The notes: generated by a model from the sequence alone, not told the origin. Counted from the stretch's first letter, positions 26,229 to 35,560 are shown. The stretch: DNA of 46,267 nucleotides from Gelidibacter sp. (GCA_010906935.1 JAAFHC010000006.1:1-46267), one strand, 5' to 3'. Numbers and translations are program-made.

Positions 26229-26756
26229 TTAAATGGTAAACGTCCTTTTTTTCTTATGTTCGCTCAAATTATAGCGCTCAATACATTGCGCAACAATTTC
26301 ATAGGCTTCTTTAACATCTCCCCAACCACCAACATCGACTTTCTTTTTTTCCAAATCTTTATAAACTTGAAAGAAGTGTTCAATTTCTTTTACCTGATGC
26401 GGATTCATATCTGAAATATCATTTAACACATTCCAGATTGGATCTGAAATTGGCACACAAATAATTTTTTCATCCGGCCCTTTTTCATCGGTCATATGAA
26501 AAACGCCAATGGGTTTAACTTCCATCACGCACATAGGGAAAGTTGGTTCACCGCCCAACACCAAAACATCCAGTGGATCTTTGTCCAAGGCCAATGTTTC
26601 AGGGATAAATCCGTAATCTCCAGGATACATCATAGAGGAAAACAACATTCTGTCGAATCTAATTTTATGCAACACAAAATCATACTCATACTTGTTTCTG
26701 CTTCCTTTTGGTATTTCAATTAACACGTCGAATGTCTTTTCGGTTTTATTGCTCAT
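26229..26756 (-). CDS. ppa: Soluble inorganic pyrophosphatase (family I)
   Basis: This 175-residue cytoplasmic enzyme splits PPi made by biosynthetic reactions. It has the family I pattern: IEIPKGSRNKYEYD (active-site Lys, Arg, Glu), FSSMMYPGDYGFIPETL, the metal-binding DKDPLDVLVLG, and the basic HFFQVYKDLEKKK region near the C-terminus. It has its own promoter (26787-26815) and terminator. The two pyrophosphatase genes sit head to tail on one strand. Confidence 0.96.
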   Translation of the reverse strand: MSNKTEKTFDVLIEIPKGSRNKYEYDFVLHKIRFDRMLFSSMMYPGDYGFIPETLALDKDPLDVLVLGGEPTFPMCVMEVKPIGVFHMTDEKGPDEKIICVPISDPIWNVLNDISDMNPHQVKEIEHFFQVYKDLEKKKVDVGGWGDVKEAYEIVAQCIERYNLSEHKKKRTFTI

Positions 26757-26786
26757 TTTCTATTAGTTAAATAGTTAAATTTTTTT

Positions 26787-26815
26787 CAAAAATACAAAAA
26801 TCATATTCCAACAAA
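26787..26815 (-). promoter_or_regulatory. Promoter of ppa
   Basis: The minus strand has TTTG (26812-26815), 17 bp, then TATTTTTG (26787-26794), fitting TTTG-N17-TAnnTTTG. The ATG is at 26756, giving a leader of about 25 nt. Confidence 0.5.
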
Positions 26816-26834
26816 TATCTATTTGTAGTAAATT

Positions 26835-29333
26835 TTAGAAATGAAATCCGAAGGCGCCTTTTATGGCAAAATTATTGGCATTTGGCACATCTCTATAATT
26901 TCCTCTCCAGCTAAAATCAATTCTAAAAACCTTAAAAATATTGCCTACACCAACGCTGTATTCATAATATACTTTTGAAGGTGCCAAATAATTTATATTT
27001 GAAGCGCTCAGCGCAATATTTTTATCGGAAATTTGTCCCCAAACTGCTTTTGCACCAACAATTTCGCGCAAGTTGAGTTTTCTGAATAATGGAATTCTTG
27101 AAAAGAATTTTCCGTTAAAATTGTGTTCCACATGAAGAGAGGCGTAAGTATCGGTCACAAATTCATAATAATCCAATAAGGAATAGGTGTTTTCAATAGT
27201 GAAATAAGACTGGTTTCCCGGAACAACATTTAGGAGTCCGAGTGGCACTTCACCAAATGTTTTCCCCGCTTCAAAGGTGGTGAACATTCTGCCCAAACCT
27301 CCAATTAATATGGGCTGACGGTAATAAAACTGGACTTTATGATAATCGAAATCGCTGTTAAATAAGCCTTTAATCCCTTTAGAATAATTCAAAAATAACG
27401 TTGAATAAGTATCGGTTACTTCATTGCGTTCAACGCCAAAGCCAATTGTTTTTCTGCTTGGTGTATAAGTCACTGTAAAATCGACTTCAGATTGTGCTAC
27501 TTCTGATTTTTTAATATTGTTTTCTTTATCAACCCAATAATCTAAATTAAAGGTTTGCGGCGATGCCGATTCCAAGGTTCTGTAGGAAGCGCCAATTTTA
27601 AAATTTAAATTATGTCGGGGTTCAATTGACATGAAAAAATTTGATAAATTGATAGAAGTCAGTTTGCTGTTATCTCCCGATGAAAATAAGGAAGATGAGG
27701 CAAAACTTCTGCCCATCACATCATTTGTTGTGGTTAAGCTTACGCCAATTTGTTCTACATCGCGCCTATTTCCCAATCCAACAGTGAATCTGCTTTTTGG
27801 ATTTAACATCCATTTTCCTGAAAAACCATACTTGAATTTATCGTCTTTAAATCCGTAAGCGGTATATCCCTGAAGTCGCCAAGGTTCATTTCCGCCCAAA
27901 TAGGTTCTTCCTCCAGCACGCAAACGCCATCCTTCAACATCATTTTTTCCGAAGGTTGAAAAAACATCACCAAAATCAAATTTGTTAAACTCTATGTAAC
28001 CGGAGCCCAAAATGGAAACCAAATTATATATGCGTTTAAATTTAGGAACGGTTGATAAAGTATCCAACAATTTATAGATTCCCAATTCATTTTCGTTTAG
28101 CTTTTCCTGTCGATTTTCGCTCCAATAATCATCGGTTTTCGCGTAAATATTTTTATCGTATGCGTTTATTTCCTCATTATAAAAAGCATCTTCCTTTTTT
28201 ATATTGAATTTGTAATCTTTAAACATGGTGGTTCTTTTTCCATATAAACCTTTTGATTTGTCCTTTTTATTCAAACTAAAATCGGACATCATGTAATCGC
28301 GTTGCAGTAAAAACACCGAATCATTTAAAACCTCAAAATCCTGCTCAATATAAATATCCTTTACCCAGTTAATATTGGCGCTTTTATTGGCCTGCATATT
28401 AATTTTTTTAATGGCAAAAGTGGTATCATTCACCCAAAAATTACCTTTAAAAGTGAGTTCCCCTTTTCTTCGCGGATAGTATAAAATATTAAAACACCAT
28501 TTATTATCGATAAAAGCGCTGTCGGCCAAAATATAATTATAGGTTGAAACGCCTGCGGCTTTTGAAATTGGGCTCACAAAACTTTTGTCGAAAATTTTAA
28601 TGTAGCTGTCATAAACATTATAGTCCACATATAAATCTTTGATAAATGCGATTACATTTTGATTGTTACTGAATCCCGAATTTTTATTGGCCACCAAATC
28701 TTCTTTTAGTTTTTTTCCTCCTTTATTTTTTCCAAAAGATTTGTAAACGGACTCGTTGATAAAAATTGGCAAGAATGCTTTTCCTGTCACATTTGAAGTG
28801 TCAATCCCTTCAAAAACAAACTCCATTCCTTTAAAAAGTTTGCTTTTAATTAAGGCGCTGTCAATATTATTCATATCAAACTCCAATTTCTCATACTTGT
28901 TGTATTGATATTGGTCAAATAAATAGATGCCATTTTCACGCTTTTTAGCCCAAATTTTTTCCAATATGGCGATGGCTGGATTTCCCTTTTTCTTAACTTT
29001 TCCGCTGTAGATAAAAACCTGCTCTAATTGTGCGGCAGCTTCTTTTAAAACAATAATTAAATTAAAATTCCTGCTTTTAATTGGAACAATTTTATTTTCA
29101 TAGCCCAAAAAAGAAACTTCTATTTTTGTATAGGTTTTAACGGATTCCAAATAAAATTTTCCGTTTTCATCGGAAACCGTTCCTGTTGAAGAACCCACAA
29201 AAACAATACTGGCAAAAGGAATCGATTGATTATTTTCGTCCTTCACAACGCCACTTATTTTCACTTGGGAATACCCTGATAAAAAAACAAGCGAAAACAT
29301 AAAACTTAAGAAAATATATTTTTTAGTCATCAT
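26835..29333 (-). CDS. DUF5686 outer-membrane protein with CarboxypepD-like plug
   Basis: This is an outer-membrane protein of about 832 residues. A signal peptide (KYIFLSFMFSLVFLSGYSQ) is followed by a carboxypeptidase-regulatory-like beta domain (VKISGVVKDENNQSIPFASI, residues about 25-105). A long DUF5686 region follows, and its second half alternates short beta strands with turns, as in a transmembrane barrel; the chain ends FAIKGAFGFHF with a terminal Phe, as barrel proteins do. The function is unknown; relatives are near-universal in Bacteroidota. I start at ATG 29333 (or 29330): the ORF-track start at 29348 is a TTG lying inside the terminator hairpin of the upstream pdhB. Confidence 0.85.
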   Translation of the reverse strand: MMTKKYIFLSFMFSLVFLSGYSQVKISGVVKDENNQSIPFASIVFVGSSTGTVSDENGKFYLESVKTYTKIEVSFLGYENKIVPIKSRNFNLIIVLKEAAAQLEQVFIYSGKVKKKGNPAIAILEKIWAKKRENGIYLFDQYQYNKYEKLEFDMNNIDSALIKSKLFKGMEFVFEGIDTSNVTGKAFLPIFINESVYKSFGKNKGGKKLKEDLVANKNSGFSNNQNVIAFIKDLYVDYNVYDSYIKIFDKSFVSPISKAAGVSTYNYILADSAFIDNKWCFNILYYPRRKGELTFKGNFWVNDTTFAIKKINMQANKSANINWVKDIYIEQDFEVLNDSVFLLQRDYMMSDFSLNKKDKSKGLYGKRTTMFKDYKFNIKKEDAFYNEEINAYDKNIYAKTDDYWSENRQEKLNENELGIYKLLDTLSTVPKFKRIYNLVSILGSGYIEFNKFDFGDVFSTFGKNDVEGWRLRAGGRTYLGGNEPWRLQGYTAYGFKDDKFKYGFSGKWMLNPKSRFTVGLGNRRDVEQIGVSLTTTNDVMGRSFASSSLFSSGDNSKLTSINLSNFFMSIEPRHNLNFKIGASYRTLESASPQTFNLDYWVDKENNIKKSEVAQSEVDFTVTYTPSRKTIGFGVERNEVTDTYSTLFLNYSKGIKGLFNSDFDYHKVQFYYRQPILIGGLGRMFTTFEAGKTFGEVPLGLLNVVPGNQSYFTIENTYSLLDYYEFVTDTYASLHVEHNFNGKFFSRIPLFRKLNLREIVGAKAVWGQISDKNIALSASNINYLAPSKVYYEYSVGVGNIFKVFRIDFSWRGNYRDVPNANNFAIKGAFGFHF

Positions 29334-29364
29334 AAAAAAACCTTTCAAGATAATTTTGAAAGGT
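29334..29364 (-). terminator. Intrinsic terminator of pdhB, abutting the next gene
   Basis: On the minus strand ACCTTTCAA (29364-29356) pairs with TTGAAAGGT (29348-29340) around a 7-nt loop, followed by T7 (29340-29334). It starts about 24 nt after the pdhB stop. The T-run ends directly at the ATG (29333) of the DUF5686 gene, leaving no room for a separate leader. Confidence 0.8.
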
Positions 29365-29387
29365 AGTTGCAGGCAAATATTATGCCC

Positions 29388-30368
29388 TTATTTTTTATAC
29401 AGTACTTCTTTCACCGCTTTTACCACATCATTTGCATTTGGCAACCATTCTTCCAATAAAACAGGAGAATATGGCGCAGGCGTATCTGCAGTGGTGATTC
29501 TTCTTATAGGAGCGTCTAAATAATCGAATACATTTTCCTGAACTTGGAAAGTAATTTCAGACGAAACACTTCCAAAAGGCCAAGCTTCTTCCAAAATAAC
29601 CAAGCGATTTGTTTTTCTTACCGATTTAAAAATGGCTTCACTGTCCATTGGTCTAATGGTTCTCAAATCAATAATTTCAACCGAAATCCCTTCTTTTTCC
29701 AAAATTTCAGCAGCTTTATAAGCCTCTTTAATTATTTTTCCGAAAGAAACTATTGTTACATCTGTTCCTTCTCTTTTTATATCGGCAACACCAATTGGCA
29801 CAATATATTCACCATCTGGCACTTCACCTTTATCACCATACATTTGTTCAGATTCCATAAAAATAACTGGATCATCATCTCTAATCGCGGCTTTTAACAA
29901 TCCTTTTGCATCATATGGATTTGATGGCACCACCACTTTTAAACCAGGCGTGTTTGCAAACCAATTTTCAAATGCTTGTGAATGTGTAGCTCCCAATTGG
30001 CCTGCAGATCCTGTTGGCCCTCTAAATACAATAGGGCAATTTATTTGTCCGCCCGACATTTGTCTGATTTTCGCAGCGTTATTTATAATTTGGTCAATAC
30101 CAACCAAAGCAAAGTTAAAGGTCATATATTCCACAATTGGCCTATTTCCGTTCATGGCAGATCCAATTGCAATTCCGGTAAAACCCAATTCTGCAATGGG
30201 AGTGTCTATTACGCGTTTTGCGCCAAACTCATCCAACATTCCTTTTGAAGCTTTATAAGCTCCATTATATTCAGCAACTTCTTCGCCCATCAGGTAAATA
30301 GTTTCATCCCTTCGCATTTCTTCGCTCATTGCTTCACAAATGGCTTCTCTAAATTGTATAGTCCTCAT
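29388..30368 (-). CDS. pdhB: Pyruvate (2-oxoacid) dehydrogenase E1 component, beta subunit
   Basis: The E1-beta subunit pairs with E1-alpha to decarboxylate pyruvate with thiamine diphosphate. The 326-residue protein has MRTIQFREAICEAMSEEM, then VAEYNGAYKASKGM, EYMTFNFALVGIDQIINNAAK (quoted in part) and the transketolase-type C-terminal region VEIIDLRTIRPMD. The YNGAYK signature favours pyruvate over branched-chain acids. I start at the ATG at 30368 rather than 30404, because a good promoter lies at 30392-30421 and its -7 box covers the track start. E1-alpha is not adjacent in this window. A terminator follows. Confidence 0.93.
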   Translation of the reverse strand: MRTIQFREAICEAMSEEMRRDETIYLMGEEVAEYNGAYKASKGMLDEFGAKRVIDTPIAELGFTGIAIGSAMNGNRPIVEYMTFNFALVGIDQIINNAAKIRQMSGGQINCPIVFRGPTGSAGQLGATHSQAFENWFANTPGLKVVVPSNPYDAKGLLKAAIRDDDPVIFMESEQMYGDKGEVPDGEYIVPIGVADIKREGTDVTIVSFGKIIKEAYKAAEILEKEGISVEIIDLRTIRPMDSEAIFKSVRKTNRLVILEEAWPFGSVSSEITFQVQENVFDYLDAPIRRITTADTPAPYSPVLLEEWLPNANDVVKAVKEVLYKK

Positions 30369-30391
30369 CTTATTCAGTTTTTTAGGATTTG

Positions 30392-30421
30392 CAAAATTAA
30401 GCATTATAACAATTCAATCAA
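30392..30421 (-). promoter_or_regulatory. Promoter of pdhB
   Basis: On the minus strand TTG (30421-30419), 19 bp, then TAATTTTG (30399-30392), an excellent Bacteroidota match. Transcription should begin near 30386, about 18 nt before the ATG at 30368. Confidence 0.6.
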
Positions 30422-30479
30422 AAAATAATGTTTTAATAAAAAAATTACTATGCGTGCATAATATATTTAAAAAAAATAC

Positions 30480-30487
30480 TATATTCG
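30480..30487 (+). promoter_or_regulatory. Possible -7 box of etfB
   Basis: TATATTCG is one base off TAnnTTTG, 60 bp before the etfB ATG. No clear -33 element is seen, so confidence is low. Confidence 0.3.
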
Positions 30488-30546
30488 TAGCATAATAATT
30501 AGAAAGACGTGTAATTTTATACCAAATATCCAAAAACTTAGATTTC

Positions 30547-31293
30547 ATGAAAATATTAGTTTGTATCAGTCACGTGCCGGACACGACCTCAAAAATCAAT
30601 TTTACAGATAATAATGCAAAATTTGACAGCAATGGTGTGCAATTTGTAATAAATCCCTATGATGAATTTGCATTGACAAGAGCTATGTGGTTTAAAGAAA
30701 AACAAGGAGCCACAGTTACCGTTGCCACAGTTGGAAACGCCACAACAGAACCCACCTTGCGAAAAGCTTTGGCCATTGGCGCCGATGATGCCATTAGGGT
30801 AAATACAGAAGCTTTAGATGGTTTTACCGTTGCAAAAGAATTGGCCGAAGTGGTTAAAAATGGCGGCTACAATTTGGTGCTTGCCGGAAAAGAATCTATC
30901 GATTATAACGGTGGAATGGTGCCTGCAATGCTTGCTGCCTTTTTAGGCTATAATTTTGTAAATGCTTGTATCGGACTAGAAATTGAAGGTGATAAAGCCA
31001 CTATTTCACGTGAAATTGATGGCGGAAGAGAGCAACTTTCCTCAAATCTTCCTTTGATTATTGCCGGACAAAAAGGCTTGGTTGAAGAAAAAGATTTGCG
31101 AATTCCAAACATGCGCGGTATTATGATGGCGCGTCAAAAACCATTGACAATTGTTGAATCTTCCAATGGAGCTGCAACAACAGCTATCGTTTCTTTTGAA
31201 AAACAAGCAGCAAAATCGGCTTGTAAATTAGTGGATGCAGACAATGTGGGTGAACTCATAAATTTATTGCACAACGAAGCAAAAGTTATATAA
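30547..31293 (+). CDS. etfB: Electron transfer flavoprotein, beta subunit
   Basis: This 248-residue ETF beta subunit (FixA-like) carries electrons from acyl-CoA dehydrogenases with EtfA. It opens KILVCISHVPDTTSKINF and has NPYDEFALTRAMWFKEKQGA, then LVLAGKESIDYNGGMVPAML (the ETF-beta signature region) and LRIPNMRGIMMARQKPL. It sits 135 bp before etfA on the same strand. Confidence 0.95.
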   Translation: MKILVCISHVPDTTSKINFTDNNAKFDSNGVQFVINPYDEFALTRAMWFKEKQGATVTVATVGNATTEPTLRKALAIGADDAIRVNTEALDGFTVAKELAEVVKNGGYNLVLAGKESIDYNGGMVPAMLAAFLGYNFVNACIGLEIEGDKATISREIDGGREQLSSNLPLIIAGQKGLVEEKDLRIPNMRGIMMARQKPLTIVESSNGAATTAIVSFEKQAAKSACKLVDADNVGELINLLHNEAKVI

Positions 31294-31369
31294 AATCATT
31301 GATTAAACGTTTATTTTTTTTATCGTTTAACCGTTCAACAAGAATTAAAAATATAAATTCATTTTAGTT

Positions 31370-31422
31370 TTAATTTTAGAAAAAACAAATCTAAAATCAA
31401 AAATTTAAAATCCAAAATCTAA
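31370..31422. repeat. AT-rich AAAATC-type short repeats between etfB and etfA
   Basis: The words AAATCTAAAATC, AAAATCCAAAATC and similar recur several times just before the etfA ATG. It resembles the simple AT-rich repeats seen between other genes here and in related genomes. It could contain the etfA translation start region, but it shows no clear promoter. Confidence 0.5.
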
Positions 31423-31428
31423 ATAATT

Positions 31429-32391
31429 ATGTCAGTATTAGTTTTTGCCGAATCATCGGAAGGAAAATTTAAAAAAACTGCTTTAGAAGTAACTTCCTAC
31501 GGGAAAAAAGTTGCTGAGCAAATGGGAACCAATTTAGTGGTATTGACGATAAATTCAAATGAAGTCACAATACTTTATAATTATGGTGCCGAAAAAGTTT
31601 TAACAGTTACAAATACCGCATTGAAACCTTTTAATGCGAAAGTATATGCCAATATTGTTAAACAAGCTGCTGAAAAAGAAAGTGCACAAGTTGTCATCAT
31701 CGATTCAAATGCGAACGGCTTGTACTTTGCTCCAATGGTTGCCGCCAATTTAAATGCAGGTTTTGCAAGCAATGTGATTGCATTGCCTAGTGCCACATCT
31801 CCATTTACTTTAAAAAGAAAAACATTTTCAAACAAAGCATTTAACAACACACAAATACTAACCGAAGTTAAAGTGATTGCACTTGCCAAAAATGCTTTCG
31901 GATTGTTTGAAAACAAAGTTTCTGGTACAAGCGAGGAATTTTCGCCTATTTTGGTTGAAAGCAATTTGGTTTCAACTTCTATTGAACAAACTTCCGGTAA
32001 AGTTACTATTGCCGATGCCGATATAGTAGTTTCAGGAGGAAGAGGGTTGAAAGGTCCGGAAAATTGGGGAATGATAGAAGAATTGGCCAGTGTTTTGGGT
32101 GCAGCAACCGCATGTTCAAAACCAGTATCAGATTTGGGTTGGAGACCTCATAGTGAACATGTTGGACAAACCGGAAAACCAGTATCTTCAAACCTTTACA
32201 TTGCCATTGGAATTTCTGGCGCCATCCAACATTTGGCCGGTGTAAACTCCTCAAAAGTTAAAGTGGTTATCAATACAGATCCCGAAGCACCTTTCTTTAA
32301 AGCGGCAGATTACGGCATTGTTGGCGATGCTTTTGAAGTAGTTCCAAAATTAATTGAAAAGTTAAAAGAATTTAAAGCAAATAACGCATAA
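31429..32391 (+). CDS. etfA: Electron transfer flavoprotein, alpha subunit
   Basis: This 320-residue FAD-binding ETF subunit pairs with EtfB. The N-terminal half opens SVLVFAESSEGKFKKTALEV, and the C-terminal FAD domain has VVSGGRGLKGPENWGMIEEL, then DLGWRPHSEHVGQTGKPVSS and AIGISGAIQHLAGVNSSKVK, the last being the ETF-alpha signature. It is followed by a hairpin terminator. Confidence 0.96.
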   Translation: MSVLVFAESSEGKFKKTALEVTSYGKKVAEQMGTNLVVLTINSNEVTILYNYGAEKVLTVTNTALKPFNAKVYANIVKQAAEKESAQVVIIDSNANGLYFAPMVAANLNAGFASNVIALPSATSPFTLKRKTFSNKAFNNTQILTEVKVIALAKNAFGLFENKVSGTSEEFSPILVESNLVSTSIEQTSGKVTIADADIVVSGGRGLKGPENWGMIEELASVLGAATACSKPVSDLGWRPHSEHVGQTGKPVSSNLYIAIGISGAIQHLAGVNSSKVKVVINTDPEAPFFKAADYGIVGDAFEVVPKLIEKLKEFKANNA

Positions 32392-32419
32392 TTTTATTAA
32401 ATTGTGCCTCTAAATAAGG

Positions 32420-32466
32420 CTGCCTAATTATTGGGATAAATTCCTTTGATTAGACAGTCTTTTTTG
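32420..32466 (+). terminator. Imperfect intrinsic terminator after etfA
   Basis: CTGCCTAAT (32420-32428) and ATTAGACAG (32449-32457) pair with one mismatch around a 20-nt loop, followed by TCTTTTTTG. It lies 29 bp past the etfA stop. Confidence 0.6.
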
Positions 32467-32479
32467 TTAATTTTAACTT

Positions 32480-33082
32480 ATGAGTTTAGTTCGCCTAAAT
32501 ATAAAAGGAATATCTTACAGTCAAACACAAAGCGGCGCTTACGCCTTGGTTTTGAGTGAAGTAGACGGATCCAGAACCTTACCAATTGTAATTGGGGCTT
32601 TTGAAGCACAGTCCATTGCCATTGCTTTGGAAAAAGAAATTAAACCTCCTCGTCCGCTTACGCACGACTTATTTAAGTCTTTTGCCGATAGATTTCACAT
32701 TGCAATTAAACAGGTTATCATTCATAAATTGGTTGATGGCGTGTTTTATTCAAGTTTAATTTGTGAGCGCGATAAAATTGAGGAAATTATTGATACCCGA
32801 ACTTCTGATGCCATTGCTTTGGCAACACGATTTAACGCACCAATTTATACCTATGAAAATATTTTGGACAAGGCGGGAATTTATTTAAAAGCCAAAGATG
32901 AATTATCGGACGAAAAAGGGACCTTAAGCATTGAAAAACTAATCGATGAACCTGAAAAGGAAAGTTCGTTTTCAAAAGATACACTGGAAGAATTAAATGA
33001 AAAATTAGACAAAGCTGTTCTAAATGAAGATTATGAATTGGCTGCAAAAATTCGTGATGAAATAACCAAACGCACTTCATAA
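32480..33082 (+). CDS. Bifunctional nuclease-domain (DUF151) protein with UVR motif
   Basis: This 200-residue protein has a bifunctional nuclease (BFN/DUF151) domain, residues 1-130: LVLSEVDGSRTLPIVIGAFE, then IALEKEIKPPRPLTHDLF and RTSDAIALATRF. A C-terminal UVR motif follows at about 165-198 (LDKAVLNEDYELAAKIRDEI), as found in UvrB and UvrC. Relatives are reported to have nuclease activity; the biological role is unclear, and a stress or repair link is suggested by the UVR motif. It lies 12 bp before the nucleoside transporter gene and likely shares its transcript. Confidence 0.88.
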   Translation: MSLVRLNIKGISYSQTQSGAYALVLSEVDGSRTLPIVIGAFEAQSIAIALEKEIKPPRPLTHDLFKSFADRFHIAIKQVIIHKLVDGVFYSSLICERDKIEEIIDTRTSDAIALATRFNAPIYTYENILDKAGIYLKAKDELSDEKGTLSIEKLIDEPEKESSFSKDTLEELNEKLDKAVLNEDYELAAKIRDEITKRTS

Positions 33083-33093
33083 CAACCTACTTT

Positions 33094-34488
33094 ATGATAA
33101 AAAAAATAAGTTTAGCTACCCTAATCTTCTTTAGTATTTTTTCAGCAAACGCACAAGAAACCATCCAAAACACCATTATTGACAGCCAAGGATTCACAAC
33201 AACATCATTGTGGCGCGGGGTTTTGGGAATGGTATCATTGCTACTTATCGCCTATTTATTCAGCAATAACCGCAAAGCCATTAATTGGAAAACAGTTGGT
33301 GCAGGTTTAACCGCCCAATTGCTTATTGGTGTTGGTGTTTTAAAAGTGCCTTTTGTTCAACGCATATTCGAATTTGTTGGTGGAATTTTCACCAGTATAT
33401 TAGATTTTACCGCTGCCGGAAGTCAGTTTTTATTTGGAGGCTTAATGAATATTGAGTCCTATGGGTTTATATTTGTATTTCAAATTCTGCCCACCATCAT
33501 CTTCTTTTCCGCATTAACTTCCTTGTTATTTTATTTGGGTGTCATTCAAATTATTGTAAAAGGAATGGCGTTGTTTTTAACCAAATTATTAAAAATTTCA
33601 GGTGCCGAAAGTTTATCGGTTGCCGGAAATATTTTTTTAGGACAAACAGAAGCGCCATTATTGATAAAAGCCTATTTGGAACGCATGAACCGTTCAGAAA
33701 TATTGCTGGTGATGATTGGCGGAATGGCCACTGTTGCGGGAGGCGTTTTGGCAGCATACATAGGATTTTTAGGCGGAAACGATCCTGTTTTACGACTACA
33801 ATTTGCCAAACATTTATTGGCTGCCTCAGTAATGGCAGCACCTGGAGCTATTGTAATCTCAAAAATGCTATATCCGCAAACAGAGGAAATTAATACCGAC
33901 GTAAATGTTTCCCAAGAAAAAATAGGCTCAAATGTTTTAGATGCCATCGCAAACGGAACCACTGAAGGCTTAAAATTAGCCGCAAATGTTGCCGCTATGT
34001 TGTTGGTTTTTGTGGCTTTAATTGCCATGATAAATGGTATTTTGGGATGGGTTGGTTCTGTGACTTATTTAAACGACTGGATTGTCGCATATACGCCATA
34101 CCAACAATTTTCTTTGGAATCTATTTTAGGGATTATTTTTGCGCCTTTAATGTGGTTGATTGGGGTTGCAAGAGAAGATATGATGCTCATGGGGCAATTA
34201 TTAGGTGTGAAATTAGCCGCAAGTGAATTTGTGGGATATATTCAGTTGGCTGAATTAAAAAACATGGCCAATGTAACCCATCTTACCTACAGCAAATCGG
34301 TTATTATGGCCACTTATATGTTGTGCGGTTTTGCCAACTTCGCTTCTATTGGCATTCAAATTGGCGGCATTGGTTCCTTGGCGCCGGGACAAAGAAAAAC
34401 ATTGTCGGAATTCGGACTAAAGGCCGTAATAGGAGGTTCAATCGCCTCATTGTTATCAGCAACCATTGCGGGAATGATTATTGGGTAA
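33094..34488 (+). CDS. Concentrative nucleoside transporter (NupC/CNT family)
   Basis: This 464-residue inner-membrane transporter brings in nucleosides with H+ or Na+. It has the CNT core: FGGLMNIESYGFIFVFQILP, then GQTEAPLLIKAYLERMNRSE and GGMATVAGGVLAAYI, and later MWLIGVAREDMMLMGQL and CGFANFASIGIQIGGIG. An extra signal-like hydrophobic N-terminus (ISLATLIFFSIFSANAQ) precedes the first core helix, as in other Bacteroidota NupC proteins. It is close to thyA, in line with thymidine or deoxynucleoside salvage. Confidence 0.9.
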   Translation: MIKKISLATLIFFSIFSANAQETIQNTIIDSQGFTTTSLWRGVLGMVSLLLIAYLFSNNRKAINWKTVGAGLTAQLLIGVGVLKVPFVQRIFEFVGGIFTSILDFTAAGSQFLFGGLMNIESYGFIFVFQILPTIIFFSALTSLLFYLGVIQIIVKGMALFLTKLLKISGAESLSVAGNIFLGQTEAPLLIKAYLERMNRSEILLVMIGGMATVAGGVLAAYIGFLGGNDPVLRLQFAKHLLAASVMAAPGAIVISKMLYPQTEEINTDVNVSQEKIGSNVLDAIANGTTEGLKLAANVAAMLLVFVALIAMINGILGWVGSVTYLNDWIVAYTPYQQFSLESILGIIFAPLMWLIGVAREDMMLMGQLLGVKLAASEFVGYIQLAELKNMANVTHLTYSKSVIMATYMLCGFANFASIGIQIGGIGSLAPGQRKTLSEFGLKAVIGGSIASLLSATIAGMIIG

Positions 34489-34512
34489 GGCCCCTAGCCC
34501 CCGAAGGGGGAA
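34489..34512. repeat. CCCCTAGCCCCCGAAGGGGGAA repeat with a GC hairpin
   Basis: CCCCC (34498-34502) pairs with GGGGG (34506-34510) across a GAA loop directly after the nucleoside transporter stop. The motif is a familiar flavobacterial intergenic type. It may help end transcription, although no U-tract follows. Confidence 0.55.
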
Positions 34513-34602
34513 TATTAAATTTAATTAAAAATAAACTACTGAAAGTATTTGTTTTTTTGTGCACCTATTCACAAATAAACGCTTCAACAAATAAACAATG
34601 CA

Positions 34603-35427
34603 ATGAAACAATATCTAGACTTAATAAAATACGTTCAAGATAAAGGAACGCTAAAAGAAGACCGAACAGGAACCGGAACAAAAAGTGTGTTTGGTTACCA
34701 AATGCGGTTTGATTTAAGTGAAGGATTCCCTATGTTGACCACAAAAAAATTGCATTTGAAATCCATTATTTATGAATTGTTGTGGTTTTTAAAAGGCGAC
34801 ACCAATATTCAATATTTGAATGAAAACGGGGTGAAAATATGGGATGCTTGGGCAGATGAAGACGGAAATTTAGGACCCGTTTACGGGCATCAATGGCGGA
34901 ACTGGAACAGTGAAGGCATTGACCAGATTACAGAACTTATCCAAACCATAAAAACAAATCCCGACAGCAGGAGACTGATGGTTTCTGCCTGGAATCCAAG
35001 TGTTTTGCCAAATACTGCTGTTCCTTTTGCTGAAAACGTAGCCAATGGAAAAGCCGCTTTGCCTCCTTGTCACGCGTTTTTTCAATTTTATGTGGCCGAC
35101 GGAAAATTATCCTGTCAGCTATACCAACGCAGTGCCGATATATTTTTAGGCGTTCCTTTCAATATCGCTTCCTATGCTTTATTCGCCATGATGGTTGCGC
35201 AGGTTTGCGATTTAAAACCTGGAGACTTTATCCATACTTTTGGTGATGCACACATTTACAGCAATCATAGTGAACAAATTAAATTGCAATTATCAAGAAC
35301 GCCCAGAGAATTGCCCAAAATGGAAATAAATCCGAAAGTTAAAAACATCTTCGATTTTAAGTTTGAAGATTTTACCTTGATAAATTACGATCCACATCCA
35401 CATATTAAAGGAGACGTTTCTGTTTAA
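34603..35427 (+). CDS. thyA: Thymidylate synthase ThyA
   Basis: ThyA methylates dUMP to dTMP using methylenetetrahydrofolate, giving dihydrofolate. The 274-residue protein has [18 protein letters not shown], then [31 protein letters not shown], the catalytic Cys in [12 protein letters not shown] (about residue 156), and [18 protein letters not shown]. It is typical in size. The folA gene, which regenerates tetrahydrofolate, lies 0.8 kb downstream on the same strand. Confidence 0.97.
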   Translation: MKQYLDLIKYVQDKGTLKEDRTGTGTKSVFGYQMRFDLSEGFPMLTTKKLHLKSIIYELLWFLKGDTNIQYLNENGVKIWDAWADEDGNLGPVYGHQWRNWNSEGIDQITELIQTIKTNPDSRRLMVSAWNPSVLPNTAVPFAENVANGKAALPPCHAFFQFYVADGKLSCQLYQRSADIFLGVPFNIASYALFAMMVAQVCDLKPGDFIHTFGDAHIYSNHSEQIKLQLSRTPRELPKMEINPKVKNIFDFKFEDFTLINYDPHPHIKGDVSV

Positions 35428-35478
35428 TTTTAAAACAAACCTCAGCCGCCTAAAATTAGCTTGGCAACAAATCATCAA

Positions 35479-35507
35479 AAAGAATTATTAAAATTTAATA
35501 ATTCTTT
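35479..35507. terminator. AT-only hairpin after thyA
   Basis: AAAGAATTATTAAA and TTTAATAATTCTTT are reverse complements separated by one base. The structure is weak in GC but ends with TTT, and may stop thyA transcripts before the small 70-residue gene. Confidence 0.45.
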
Positions 35508-35560
35508 AATAAACAATTTGTAAAACATTTAATATATTTAGGCTCCTTAAAAAAAGAAGC

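Noticed and set aside
30369-30404. Upstream start of pdhB at 30404
   Set aside because: It lies upstream of the predicted transcription start; the -7 box is at 30392-30399 and the family begins MRTIQF.
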